A DNA stretch of 64,000 bases from Prochlorococcus sp. MIT 1341 (GCF_034092415.1 NZ_CP139304.1:124001-188000), one strand, 5' to 3'. Numbered from the stretch's first letter, positions 55,014-62,511 are shown. Numbers and translations: made by a program. The notes: a model not told the origin generated them from the letters alone.

Positions 55014-56072
55014 GTGCTCGACACTTGTTTAAAAATTAAAGGACTTTGGCATCTTTATGGAAAAAGTTCTACTTCAGATTGGTCTCTCAAGGATATAGAT
55101 TTCACTCTGGAGAGAGGAGAGCTGGTTGGCCTCTTAGGCCCTTCCGGCTGCGGGAAGACAACTCTTTTAAGGTTGATTGCTGGTTTTGAGAAACCTTCTA
55201 AAGGACAGATATATATAAATGGGCGTGAGGTGGCAAGCACGAAGAGATTGGTTCCTGCGGAACAAAGAGGCATAGGTATGGTTTTTCAAGATTATGCTCT
55301 TTTCCCCCACCTCGATGCTTGGCAAAATGTATGTTTTGGGTTGCGTCGAGGACAAGATAAAACCAGAGTTAATTATTTGTTGGAACTGCTTGGACTTGCT
55401 GATCTACGTTCAAGATACCCTCATGAATTGTCTGGTGGACAAAGACAAAGACTTGCCTTGGCAAGGGCTCTTGCTCCTGGCTCATCAATTGTTCTATTGG
55501 ATGAACCCTTCTCCAATCTTGATGTTGAGGTGAGGTTAAGGCTCAGAAGCGAACTTTCAGGTGTCCTTAAATCTTGTGGGGCCAGTGGTGTTTTGGTTAC
55601 ACATGATCCAGAAGAGGCTTTGGCAATATGCGATCGTGTGGCGGTGTTGAGAGAAGGTGAGCTGCATCAATGTTCTGAACCAAGTGCAATTGTGCAGGAA
55701 CCAGCAACACCTTTTGTGGGAAGGTTTGTTCTTCAGCGTAATGTTTTGCCGTTACAAAATTGTGGGGAATTTTGGTCAACTCCAATAGGCTCTATTGAAC
55801 TCCCTGATCAAGATAAATCTTTTTATGCCAATGAATTAATGATTGACGAGCAAGCTCTATGTATTCAAGCTGACCCTCTTGGGGAAGGAACCATTAAAGG
55901 AAGAGAATTTTTAGGCAATTATTGGCTTCTCAAAATACAGGTAGGAAACCATCTTCTAAGGGTTCGTCAACCATTGGACAATGTTTTTGATATTGGTGAT
56001 ACATGTAGTGTGGAATTTTTGTCTGGTGGTGCGGGGATTCTATTTCCAGGATCTATCCCTTGTACGCTTTAG
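55014..56072 (+). CDS. futC: FutC/FbpC-like iron ABC transporter ATPase
   Basis: ATPase of a binding-protein-dependent importer. Walker A is LLGPSGCGKTTLLRLIAGF near residue 45, followed by Q-loop GMVFQDYALFPHL, signature LSGGQRQRLALARAL, Walker B VLLDEPFSNLDVEVR and H-loop VLVTHDPEEAL. The C-terminal ~100 residues are a TOBE-like regulatory domain. The best match is the ferric-iron group (FbpC/FutC); polyamine-type ATPases are the alternative. The iron assignment is strengthened by ferritin 370 bases downstream. The permease and binding protein are not in the window. It starts at GTG 55014. Confidence 0.8.
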   Translation: MLDTCLKIKGLWHLYGKSSTSDWSLKDIDFTLERGELVGLLGPSGCGKTTLLRLIAGFEKPSKGQIYINGREVASTKRLVPAEQRGIGMVFQDYALFPHLDAWQNVCFGLRRGQDKTRVNYLLELLGLADLRSRYPHELSGGQRQRLALARALAPGSSIVLLDEPFSNLDVEVRLRLRSELSGVLKSCGASGVLVTHDPEEALAICDRVAVLREGELHQCSEPSAIVQEPATPFVGRFVLQRNVLPLQNCGEFWSTPIGSIELPDQDKSFYANELMIDEQALCIQADPLGEGTIKGREFLGNYWLLKIQVGNHLLRVRQPLDNVFDIGDTCSVEFLSGGAGILFPGSIPCTL

Positions 56073-56141
56073 TTGAACTCACAATTAAAACTATTAGATA
56101 AAAATTAGATTATAAACTTTTTTGATATTTTATATAGTTAA

Positions 56142-56273
56142 TTAATTTCCGCATTGGCATTTCCCACCTTTCCATTTTGAACATTTTTTCTTCTTGCAAC
56201 CTTTTTTTCTTGCCTGCTTAGTAGCTTTTCTGGGAGAGTCTTTGGTGAAAGGCAGGCCAATCGAGTGAGACAT
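56142..56273 (-). CDS. 43-residue Lys/Cys-rich small protein
   Basis: ATG 56273 to TAA 56142 encodes 43 residues. The N-terminus is MSHSIGLPFTKDS; the rest is very basic with four cysteines in CKKKKCSKWKGGKCQC, spacing C-x4-C-x6-C-x-C, ending GN. The charge and cysteine pattern suggest a metal- or nucleic-acid-binding mini-protein. It diverges from ferritin (171 bases between starts) and is convergent with the FutC-like gene, so an iron role is plausible but unproven. I recognise no family. Confidence 0.55.
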   Translation of the reverse strand: MSHSIGLPFTKDSPRKATKQARKKGCKKKKCSKWKGGKCQCGN

Positions 56274-56365
56274 GGAGGTAAATATTTACCCAGACTTGAG
56301 ATTGATTCGCATTATATGCAATGTGGATTGTCATTAATTAGATCTTTGCATTAAATCAACGGGAT

Positions 56366-56379
56366 GTATCATTTTGTAC
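56366..56379 (+). promoter_or_regulatory. NtcA/Crp-type binding site upstream of ferritin
   Basis: GTA-N8-TAC (GTATCATTTTGTAC) is a perfect NtcA half-site arrangement, extended to GATGTA-N8-TACATC (56363-56382). TAAAAG at 56401-56406 lies 21 bases downstream and could be the -10 element of a class II activated promoter for ferritin (start 56445). The nearby Crp-family regulator could bind the same kind of site. Confidence 0.5.
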
Positions 56380-56444
56380 ATCTACTAAAGTGGGTATTGT
56401 TAAAAGTGCAGTACTCACAAATTTCAGAATTGCTTTTTTAAACT

Positions 56445-57023
56445 ATGACCTCTTCTACTCATACTTCCGTCTACAAGGTCTCTACAGGTCCAGCGGGCAG
56501 GGCGATGGCTCAGCCTATGGAAGCAGCTTTGGTAGAAGCACTACAACAGCACCTCACGATGGAGCGCTGTGCAAGTGCAGCTTATTTTGCGAATTCCATC
56601 TGGTTTGCTGAGCGTGAATTACGTGGATTTTCTCAATATTTCAAACAAGAATCTTTAAATGAACAAAGCCATGCTGGGGCTTTCGCGGACTATTTACTTG
56701 CTCGTGGACAAACGGTATTGCTTCAAGATATACCAGCTCCTCGTCAAACCTGGAATTCAGTTGAAGAAGTGATGGCTGTTGCTTTCCAAATGGAAGCTGA
56801 TGTGACTTCCTCCTTGCACCAGCTTTATGCCATGGCCGAAAGATCCTCAGATATGAGAACCACTGTATTTTTAGATCCCACTATCGATAACCAAGTTGAT
56901 TCTGAGAATGAGTTTGCTCATCTTCTTGGTCGTGTAAAACTTGCCAGTAATGAGTCCTCTGCACTATTAATTATTGATGGGGAGTTAACTAACGGGAATC
57001 ACAAGCCAGCTCAATTAGCCTAG
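56445..57023 (+). CDS. ftn: Ferritin (non-heme, SynFtn-like)
   Basis: Iron-storage ferritin whose 24-mer shell oxidises and stores Fe2+. The 192-residue protein has the ferroxidase ligands Glu40, Glu73 and His76 (ESLNEQSHAG) and Glu117 (FQMEADVTSS), and Tyr47 next to the site. It closely resembles the marine Synechococcus ferritin as I remember it, including APRQTWNS and RTTVFLDPTI. An alternative start at Met21 would give the usual ~172 aa. It lies beside the FutC-like ATPase and the Crp-family regulator, and a GTA-N8-TAC site sits 65 bases upstream. Confidence 0.92.
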   Translation: MTSSTHTSVYKVSTGPAGRAMAQPMEAALVEALQQHLTMERCASAAYFANSIWFAERELRGFSQYFKQESLNEQSHAGAFADYLLARGQTVLLQDIPAPRQTWNSVEEVMAVAFQMEADVTSSLHQLYAMAERSSDMRTTVFLDPTIDNQVDSENEFAHLLGRVKLASNESSALLIIDGELTNGNHKPAQLA

Positions 57024-57072
57024 ATAAAGGTTGATTAATGGCAATTTCCAAAAGCTAAACATATAGTTTGGT

Positions 57073-57339
57073 CTAGATTGAGTTTCTAGAACTTACCTCT
57101 AGTAGAAACTCGATCGAATATTGATCATACTTTTCAGATTTAAGCCAAGTTTGAGCACTTTTATTAACTTCCCGCTTTCTCCTTATAAGAGCATGCAACT
57201 CGTTCATGAGTCGGCTTGTAAGTTCGGCGTCTCTAGATACTTGGATAGAGTCAAGTAGTTGTTTGATTCGATATCTAATCGAATCAACTTCTCTACAAAG
57301 CGAACCGATCAGTGTGTCTGAAATACTAAAAGAAGTTTT
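57073..57339 (-). CDS. Small helical hypothetical protein downstream of the Crp regulator
   Basis: An 88-residue protein of unknown function, helical and charged, with IGSLCREVDSIRYRIKQLL and MNELHALIRRKREVNKSAQ suggesting a helical bundle or coiled coil. I chose ATG 57339, 13 bases after the stop of the Crp-family gene; an in-frame start at 57381 would add 14 residues and overlap that gene by 29 bases. Its close spacing implies the same transcript as the regulator. It is convergent with ferritin. Confidence 0.6.
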   Translation of the reverse strand, partial: KTSFSISDTLIGSLCREVDSIRYRIKQLLDSIQVSRDAELTSRLMNELHALIRRKREVNKSAQTWLKSEKYDQYSIEFLLEVSSRNSI

Positions 57340-57352
57340 CATTTGTCTCAAA

Positions 57353-57946
57353 TCAGGCTGCAAGTGGCGAATTTTCAACAAGTTTTGGAGCTAAACGTAG
57401 AATTTGCTCTCCGCTAGGAATATTCAATAACTCAGCAGAACGCAATCGAGATATCAGGCGAGTAGAAGTTACTCGAGTGGAGCCAATAAGTTCCCCAATC
57501 CTTTCATGGGTTAATCGAAATGGGAGGTCACACCAATTTCCACATCTACGGCCTAGACGATTTACCAGAAGAGCTAAAAGCGCTTGCAAACGTTGTTCTG
57601 CACTGCCAAGGTGACGGATACGAAGCAATTGCAAAGTCCATTCATTGACTGCATCGAAACCAATTTCGTCAGTATTCTCAGAGTTTCGTTTAAAAGAAAA
57701 AGTCGTCAAGGCTTCAAGGCATACTCCTTCACTGCAGAGTCTGTCCGTTCTAAGTAAGTCACCAGCCTGTAGAAAGGCCAATGTCATGCCTTCTGTTTCT
57801 TGGCAAGGACAATAGACTCGAGCGACTCCTTCAAGCACTTCAAGGCAACTAATTCTATTAGAGGAGGCTGGATCTAATAGAATTGTTTGTCCAGTAGGCA
57901 TTCTTATGCTGCTTATTGGATCGTCTGGGAGATAACGGAAGCTCAT
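57353..57946 (-). CDS. Crp/Fnr-family transcriptional regulator
   Basis: A 197-residue regulator. The N-terminal ~110 residues form a cNMP-binding-like beta barrel (RMPTGQTILLDPASSNRISC, LEGVARVYCPC, FLQAGDLLRTD) without the cAMP phosphate-binding residues, so the effector is different or absent. The C-terminal winged helix is clear: RLTHERIGELIGSTRVTSTR with a recognition helix resembling NtcA (GSTRVTxTR). It is shorter than NtcA (~220 aa) and looks like a paralogue. Position beside ferritin suggests control of iron or redox genes. Inverted TTGAGA repeats lie upstream. Confidence 0.86.
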   Translation of the reverse strand: MSFRYLPDDPISSIRMPTGQTILLDPASSNRISCLEVLEGVARVYCPCQETEGMTLAFLQAGDLLRTDRLCSEGVCLEALTTFSFKRNSENTDEIGFDAVNEWTLQLLRIRHLGSAEQRLQALLALLVNRLGRRCGNWCDLPFRLTHERIGELIGSTRVTSTRLISRLRSAELLNIPSGEQILRLAPKLVENSPLAA

Positions 57947-57965
57947 CGAAAAAAAGAGGGAGCTT

Positions 57966-57984
57966 GTTGAGAACTTCTCTCAAC
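57966..57984. promoter_or_regulatory. Inverted repeat upstream of the Crp-family gene
   Basis: GTTGAGA and TCTCAAC, perfect 7-bp arms around a 5-base spacer, 20 bases upstream of the Crp-family start. It shares the TTGAGA half-site with the repeat at 58017-58042. It could be an operator or an RNA hairpin in the leader. Confidence 0.4.
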
Positions 57985-58016
57985 CTATAACAACGAGATC
58001 CTTTTTTGCAAGCGAT

Positions 58017-58042
58017 TCTCAATAGCAACTCAATTATTGAGA
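58017..58042. promoter_or_regulatory. Second TTGAGA inverted repeat, nested
   Basis: TCTCAATA and TATTGAGA form 8-bp arms 10 bases apart; a tighter repeat CTCAAT-T-ATTGAG (58029-58041) is nested inside. The region resembles a Fur-type AT-rich 6-1-6 palindrome and lies between the divergent Crp-family and 103-aa genes, so it could control both. Confidence 0.4.
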
Positions 58043-58067
58043 CCCCTATAGATCTTGATGCCTAGGG

Positions 58068-58379
58068 GTGTATAAAGTATTAGCTCTTGTTGTCTCGAAT
58101 TTTACCTTTTCATCCTTAATGTTAGAGGACGAGGAAAAACGATTTTTTCTTGTACTGAAAATTCCGCCCCCACCTCAAGTCTTTGCCAGAGTTCGAAGAT
58201 TTTCTTATTTAGGCATAAAGCATGAAATGAGTGGTTTGTGGTTCAGTAGGGGGGTAAAGTTAAATTGGAAATTTTATTCGCCAATATCTTTGCCCGATAT
58301 AGCAGTTAAGGAATTTTTCTTTGTTCTCTCTGACCAGGAAGACTTCTTTCTAGGTATAGAGACTAGATCTTTCTTATAA
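58068..58379 (+). CDS. Hypothetical protein upstream of the peroxiredoxin-like gene
   Basis: A 103-residue protein starting at GTG 58068; ATG 58119 would give 86 residues and may be the true start, since the first 17 residues are not conserved-looking. It is rich in Phe and charged residues (KRFFLVLKIPPPPQVFARVR, IAVKEFFFVLSDQEDFFLG), beta-rich and probably soluble. No domain is recognised. It is followed after 27 bases by the peroxiredoxin-like gene on the same strand and is divergent from the Crp-family regulator. Confidence 0.55.
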   Translation: MYKVLALVVSNFTFSSLMLEDEEKRFFLVLKIPPPPQVFARVRRFSYLGIKHEMSGLWFSRGVKLNWKFYSPISLPDIAVKEFFFVLSDQEDFFLGIETRSFL

Positions 58380-58406
58380 AGAGTCAGAAGTTAAATCCAA
58401 CAGTTT

Positions 58407-59141
58407 ATGCAAGCTAGTTTTTTTTCAGAATCTCTCTTCAAACGGCTTTCAAAAGTCTCAAGCATGCAAGAGGACTCCAGAAAGCTCATTATTCTTCTGG
58501 GACTTTTAGGTGATTTTGATAGCCTTGAGTATGGGCAACTCTTGGCGTTAAACCTCTCTCAACTTGAAAATAAGAACATTAAAACTCTGCTTATTGGAAT
58601 AGGTAGTGAGGAATCCTCAAACCGTTTTTCATCATTCACTGGTTTTCCTAGGGATTCACTTATTGTAGAGAAAACAAATTCTCTACATTTATCTCTAGGT
58701 CTAAGTCCAGGACTTCAGCTTACAAATAATTCATATATTAATTTACTTTTAATGTGTATGGGCTTTGGATCCCCTGGCACTATTCATGAGGTAATCAGGG
58801 GATATGTGGGAGATTTATATTCAAACCAACGAATTTTTTATAGGAATAAAGGAGGAGATCCCTTTTTACCTTTTCTTCAGCCTAAGTTTTTTAGTTTAGT
58901 TTTTGGAGATGGATATTTAAGGCCTTTTGAACTCGCTACGGTTCGCTTAATGAATATGATTGAGGTGTTGTCCAATTGGAACTTGTACATGTTTAATAAA
59001 GATTATTTGACCCAGAGAGGAGCCACCTATTTTTTAGAAACAGACAATTCTGTACTTTATAGTTATAAGTCAAAAGCTCTTTTAGATTTTACCGAGTCAA
59101 AAGGGAAGCCGTTGTCTTTTCTAAATAGATTTATATCATGA
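58407..59141 (+). CDS. Peroxiredoxin-like (AhpC/TSA-2, PRXL2-type) protein
   Basis: A 244-residue protein of the AhpC/TSA-2 or PRXL2 type. The thioredoxin-fold core is degenerate: KLIILLGLLGDFDSLEYGQLL and ENKNIKTLLIGIG are present, but no peroxidatic PxxxTxxC motif is visible. The C-terminal half matches the family pattern, with GDPFLPFLQPKFF and LTQRGATYFLETDNSVLYSY, where active members read QGGTFVLGPGNKVLYSY. Activity is uncertain. It follows the 103-aa gene by 27 bases and belongs to the iron/redox neighbourhood. Confidence 0.68.
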   Translation: MQASFFSESLFKRLSKVSSMQEDSRKLIILLGLLGDFDSLEYGQLLALNLSQLENKNIKTLLIGIGSEESSNRFSSFTGFPRDSLIVEKTNSLHLSLGLSPGLQLTNNSYINLLLMCMGFGSPGTIHEVIRGYVGDLYSNQRIFYRNKGGDPFLPFLQPKFFSLVFGDGYLRPFELATVRLMNMIEVLSNWNLYMFNKDYLTQRGATYFLETDNSVLYSYKSKALLDFTESKGKPLSFLNRFIS

Positions 59142-59282
59142 TCTTAATAATTTTTAGAGCATTAACCTTGTATAGTCTAATCTAAAAAAGAAATAGCTTG
59201 ATCTTAATTCCTATTTATATATGCACCCTACCTCATTTACTCCTGATTTTATAAACGTTGAAAAGCCCGGGGAGATTAGTCG

Positions 59283-59498
59283 ATGATTACAAGATCTTGT
59301 AAATTCTGCGGAAGCAAACTTTTTCGCGCTGATAGAGCACTTGCAGGAAGATTGGTCTGTAGCGTTTGTAGTAAACCTTTTGATGCCTCTAGTAGATCAA
59401 GAGCTATAAATAGAATGCCCAAATTTGCTGGAATAGATAAAAGATTATTTTTTGCATTTCTAATAATACTTGTGTTTATCGTAATTGTTTCTCTTTGA
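59283..59498 (+). CDS. Zinc-ribbon protein with a C-terminal membrane anchor
   Basis: A 71-residue protein. The N-terminal part has two CxxC pairs, CKFCGSKLFRADRALAG and CSVCSKPFD, forming a zinc ribbon. A basic linker (SRSRAINRMPKF) leads to a C-terminal hydrophobic helix (LFFAFLIILVFIVIVSL), so it is tail-anchored with the ribbon in the cytoplasm. Function is unknown. The ATG overlaps the stop of a 21-codon frame at 59221-59286 (ATGA), so a leader peptide is possible. Confidence 0.7.
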   Translation: MITRSCKFCGSKLFRADRALAGRLVCSVCSKPFDASSRSRAINRMPKFAGIDKRLFFAFLIILVFIVIVSL

Positions 59499-59632
59499 GT
59501 GACTATGTTATTACTATAGCTTTTATTTCAAGTTGATTTGTAAGAGTGAGTTCTATAGCTTTGAGAAAGATTTTGTTGGAGCAGTGAATTAAATTAACTT
59601 AGTCTGGTAGGTAAGGCAAAATAAAGCATGTC

Positions 59633-59746
59633 TCAAAAACCATTCAGTGTTTGCGACCAGAAACCATAAAGCTGCCAGCTTGACCACAAGAAAATACCAA
59701 GGAAGGCCCAGTTCATCCAAGCTGGCCTCTGATTATTTGATGTCAA
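59633..59746 (-). CDS. 37-residue aromatic-rich membrane micropeptide
   Basis: From TTG 59746 (37 aa) or ATG 59716 (27 aa) to TGA 59633. The peptide has a polar N-terminus (TSNNQRPAWMNW) and one very aromatic hydrophobic helix (AFLGIFLWSSWQLYGFWSQ) with four Trp, typical of small pigment- or quinone-complex subunits. It lies 144 bases downstream of the Rieske oxygenase gene on the same strand, so both may share a transcript. It matches no small subunit I know. Confidence rests on composition and position. Confidence 0.5.
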   Translation of the reverse strand: MTSNNQRPAWMNWAFLGIFLWSSWQLYGFWSQTLNGF

Positions 59747-59890
59747 TCTTAAAACGAATTAGTTTGCATAATTATATCTTAATTTAGTTAATTTTGAAAA
59801 TAACTAAATTAACTGAAATTTGTAATATCAACATATTTTTGTATGAAGACCTGCGTTTCGGGTTAAAAATAAAAAAATAGAATTTTTTAA

Positions 59891-61225
59891 TTATAGAAAA
59901 AGTGCCAACAGGCCAATGGGTACCAATAATCTGGCTATTAGGTTTAGGGTTATCGATCGATTGTTTTTGTGCATGAGTGTTTTGTTTTCTGGTGGGTAAG
60001 CCATTGGCATATCTAGATGAACTTTATTAGTATCTGCATTTGTAGGATGAAGGTCCCAGGGACGTTCATTATTTAAAGAGTTGTTAAACCAATCCCAATA
60101 GTATTGAATCATCTTGTCTTCTCCTAATAGCTTTACATTGTCTTTTTGTATATAGCCCATTTGCTCGTTAAATGTTTGTGTTTTTAGCACGAGATAGTCT
60201 TCGCAAAATATTTTATAGAAGATTCTTTGTTGAAGCTGTCTAAATAAAATTAGTTTTGTAATTAACTTGTTTTTCATAAATTTTCTGTAGTGCCTGACGA
60301 TTACTCTTGATCTGTTTTTAGCTAAAGGTATATGGTCGAGAACTTGTATATATCTTGCAGTTTCTGGGGTTCCTTTGTAGATACATATTCTACCTGGTGG
60401 AATAAATTTAATTGTAATAAACTCACCCTTTTCCTTTTCTTTATGGTTATATTTGCTTTCAATATGTCTACCATCTCGAGTTATATTTTGATGAAAACTC
60501 GTTATTACTTCTCGATTGACATCCTTATCTGGAATAGTATCACCATGTATCCAGAAAATATGTAAAATGTCTAGGTGATTCTCAATAATTCTTGCCCAAT
60601 CACACTTGAAGTCTACGCAAACCTCTTCATAGGCATAATCACTTGGCTTGAAGCCATATGACTCTGGTAATGTATTATCCAGAGAAGATTTGATTTCTAT
60701 TTCAGATAGATCTGTCTTAGCTTTTCCTCCATAATATATATACAGATAACCATCTTTTTCGATGCAGGGATATTGGTATAAATGAATTCTTTTTGCATAG
60801 TTATTGTAATTAGAGTCAATAATATGCTGACAGGTGATTCTATCTAAATTTGTACAATTGCCTTCTGCGGAAAATCGACCGCCATGGTAAGGGCATACGA
60901 TTTCACCATCTTTAATGCCGCCGCCTTGAAAGGAAGCTCCTCGATGAGGGCAAAGGTTCTTAATGCACCTGACCCTCTTGTCTTTATCCCTATATAGGAC
61001 AAGAGGCTCGTTGTACATACTAAAAAAATGCAGTTTATCTTCTTTTAAATCCTTAGTGGTGCAAATAGCGTACCAACCTAATAACCCGTTGGATAGTTGT
61101 CCAGAGGGTTTATTTGAGGTGTTCTTTTCAGTGATGACGGAAGAGTCATTTGAGGTTATGTCATTCTTCGGCAAGCCACTAGGCCAACTAAGTGATGAAG
61201 TTGTGGTGAGCCCAGTTTCACTCAT
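59891..61225 (-). CDS. Rieske non-heme iron oxygenase, candidate chlorophyllide a oxygenase
   Basis: A 444-residue oxygenase of the pheophorbide a oxygenase/CAO type. The Rieske [2Fe-2S] ligands are Cys92 and His94 (LCPHRGASF) and Cys111 and His114 (CPYHGGRF). The mononuclear iron motif is D219-x2-H222-x4-H227 in ENHLDILHIFWIH. A C-terminal hydrophobic anchor (LIARLLVPIGLLALFL) tethers it to the membrane. In Prochlorococcus a divergent Rieske protein makes chlorophyll b; this gene is a good candidate, but other Rieske oxygenases exist. An N-terminal Ser/Thr-rich stretch (1-45) precedes the core. Confidence 0.82.
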   Translation of the reverse strand: MSETGLTTTSSLSWPSGLPKNDITSNDSSVITEKNTSNKPSGQLSNGLLGWYAICTTKDLKEDKLHFFSMYNEPLVLYRDKDKRVRCIKNLCPHRGASFQGGGIKDGEIVCPYHGGRFSAEGNCTNLDRITCQHIIDSNYNNYAKRIHLYQYPCIEKDGYLYIYYGGKAKTDLSEIEIKSSLDNTLPESYGFKPSDYAYEEVCVDFKCDWARIIENHLDILHIFWIHGDTIPDKDVNREVITSFHQNITRDGRHIESKYNHKEKEKGEFITIKFIPPGRICIYKGTPETARYIQVLDHIPLAKNRSRVIVRHYRKFMKNKLITKLILFRQLQQRIFYKIFCEDYLVLKTQTFNEQMGYIQKDNVKLLGEDKMIQYYWDWFNNSLNNERPWDLHPTNADTNKVHLDMPMAYPPENKTLMHKNNRSITLNLIARLLVPIGLLALFL

Positions 61226-61527
61226 GGCTTATTTTGCCTTTTTTTCAGTAAATAACTGTCTTTTGATCTGACAATACTAAGCCATGTTGTCTTTTGTTCC
61301 CCGGTGGTTGTAAATCTCTAGGTTCAGTTGACTTGATTTTTTGAGTGGATTTATAAATGAAAAAAGGTTTCTTTGATACGAAATATGCAGCTTTTTTGCA
61401 TTGCTGTCTAACTGGTAGGCTATTTGTGGTAAGGGTTGTTTTATTGTCAAGGTTTGTTTATTAGACTAGGGGTTATATCCTTTGGAATGACTCTTTTTAT
61501 TGCCGGTTTTGAGCAGGGAAAGTTTTT
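61226..61527. other. 302-base divergent intergenic region
   Basis: It separates the Rieske gene (minus) from the ABC exporter (plus) and must hold both promoters. A 35-codon frame (61357-61464) has no ribosome binding site and I do not call it. No strong hairpin or palindrome was seen. Confidence 0.4.
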
Positions 61528-62511
61528 ATGGCTTTAGTTAAAGCGAAAGATCTATGTAAAAGTTATCGGGTTTCAGTAAAAACACCTGGTATATCAGGAG
61601 CATTATCAAATTTTTTCAATAGGAAGTTTCAAACTGTCCAAGCGGTTAGGAATGTGAGCTTTCAGATAAATCGTGGTGAAATGGTTGGGTTTATTGGCCC
61701 AAATGGGGCAGGTAAAACCACTACCTTGAAAATGTTGTGCGGGCTAATTTGTCCAACAAGTGGTGAAGTCATTGTTGGGGGTAAGAAACCATTCGCTAGA
61801 GATAAAGAATTTCTTCGTCAAATAACATTGGTGATGGGACAGAAGCAACAGCTGATTTGGGATTTGCCCCCATTAGACTCCTTGTATGTAAATGCTGCCG
61901 TCTACGGAATAAACAGAACAGAGGCCAAAGAGCGTATAAAAGAACTTTCTTCAATGTTGGAATTGGACGAAGAACTTACACGCCCTGTTAGAAAGCTTTC
62001 ACTTGGGCAAAGGATGAAGGCCGAGCTTTTAGCCTCTCTTTTGCATCGCCCTTCTGTCCTCTTTTTAGATGAACCTACCTTGGGCTTAGATGTAAATGCT
62101 CAGGCTAGGGTACGCAAGTTTTTAGCTGATTACAATAAAAAATATGGAGCAACGGTTCTACTTACAAGTCACTATATGGCCGATATCACCTCACTATGTT
62201 CTAGAGTTATGTTGATTCATAAGGGTTCATTGTTTCATGATGGATCCCTAGAGTCTCTTACTGAAAGACTTACACCTTATAGATCAGTAAAAATAGCCTT
62301 TAAAGAACCTCAGGAGCATCATTTGTTGAAAAAATTTGGAGAATTAGAAGAGTGTGATGGTTACCTTGCGCGGATCCTGATTCCCAGGGAAAAACTAACA
62401 AATTCAGTTTCGTCAATACTTAATAATTTTCCTGTTAAGGACCTTGAAATAGGAGACCCTCCTATTGAGGAACTAATTGGTAAACTTTTCCAATCTGGCA
62501 AAGTACAATAA
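61528..62511 (+). CDS. ABC-2-type exporter ATPase (viologen-exporter-like)
   Basis: A 327-residue ATPase of the COG4586 group. Walker A is GFIGPNGAGKTTTLKMLCGL near residue 60, the Q-loop region contains VMGQKQQLIWDLPP (a hallmark of this group), the signature is LSLGQRMKAELLASLLH and Walker B is VLFLDEPTLGLDVNAQ. The C-terminal ~80 residues form an extra beta domain. In Synechocystis such an ATPase works with two unequal permeases to export viologens; the natural substrate is unknown. The stop overlaps the next start by one base. Confidence 0.85.
   Translation: MALVKAKDLCKSYRVSVKTPGISGALSNFFNRKFQTVQAVRNVSFQINRGEMVGFIGPNGAGKTTTLKMLCGLICPTSGEVIVGGKKPFARDKEFLRQITLVMGQKQQLIWDLPPLDSLYVNAAVYGINRTEAKERIKELSSMLELDEELTRPVRKLSLGQRMKAELLASLLHRPSVLFLDEPTLGLDVNAQARVRKFLADYNKKYGATVLLTSHYMADITSLCSRVMLIHKGSLFHDGSLESLTERLTPYRSVKIAFKEPQEHHLLKKFGELEECDGYLARILIPREKLTNSVSSILNNFPVKDLEIGDPPIEELIGKLFQSGKVQ

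Noticed and set aside
54835-55032. 65-codon frame upstream of the FutC-like gene
   Set aside because: No ribosome binding site, odd composition (many Tyr, Ile, Lys and Phe from AT-rich sequence) and overlap with the start of a well-supported gene.
59514-59562. Direct repeat CTATAGCTTT
   Set aside because: Only 10 bases in an AT-rich spacer, two copies, no further structure; expected by chance.
61357-61464. 35-codon frame upstream of the ABC exporter
   Set aside because: No ribosome binding site and nothing in the translation resembles a known small protein; left as intergenic.
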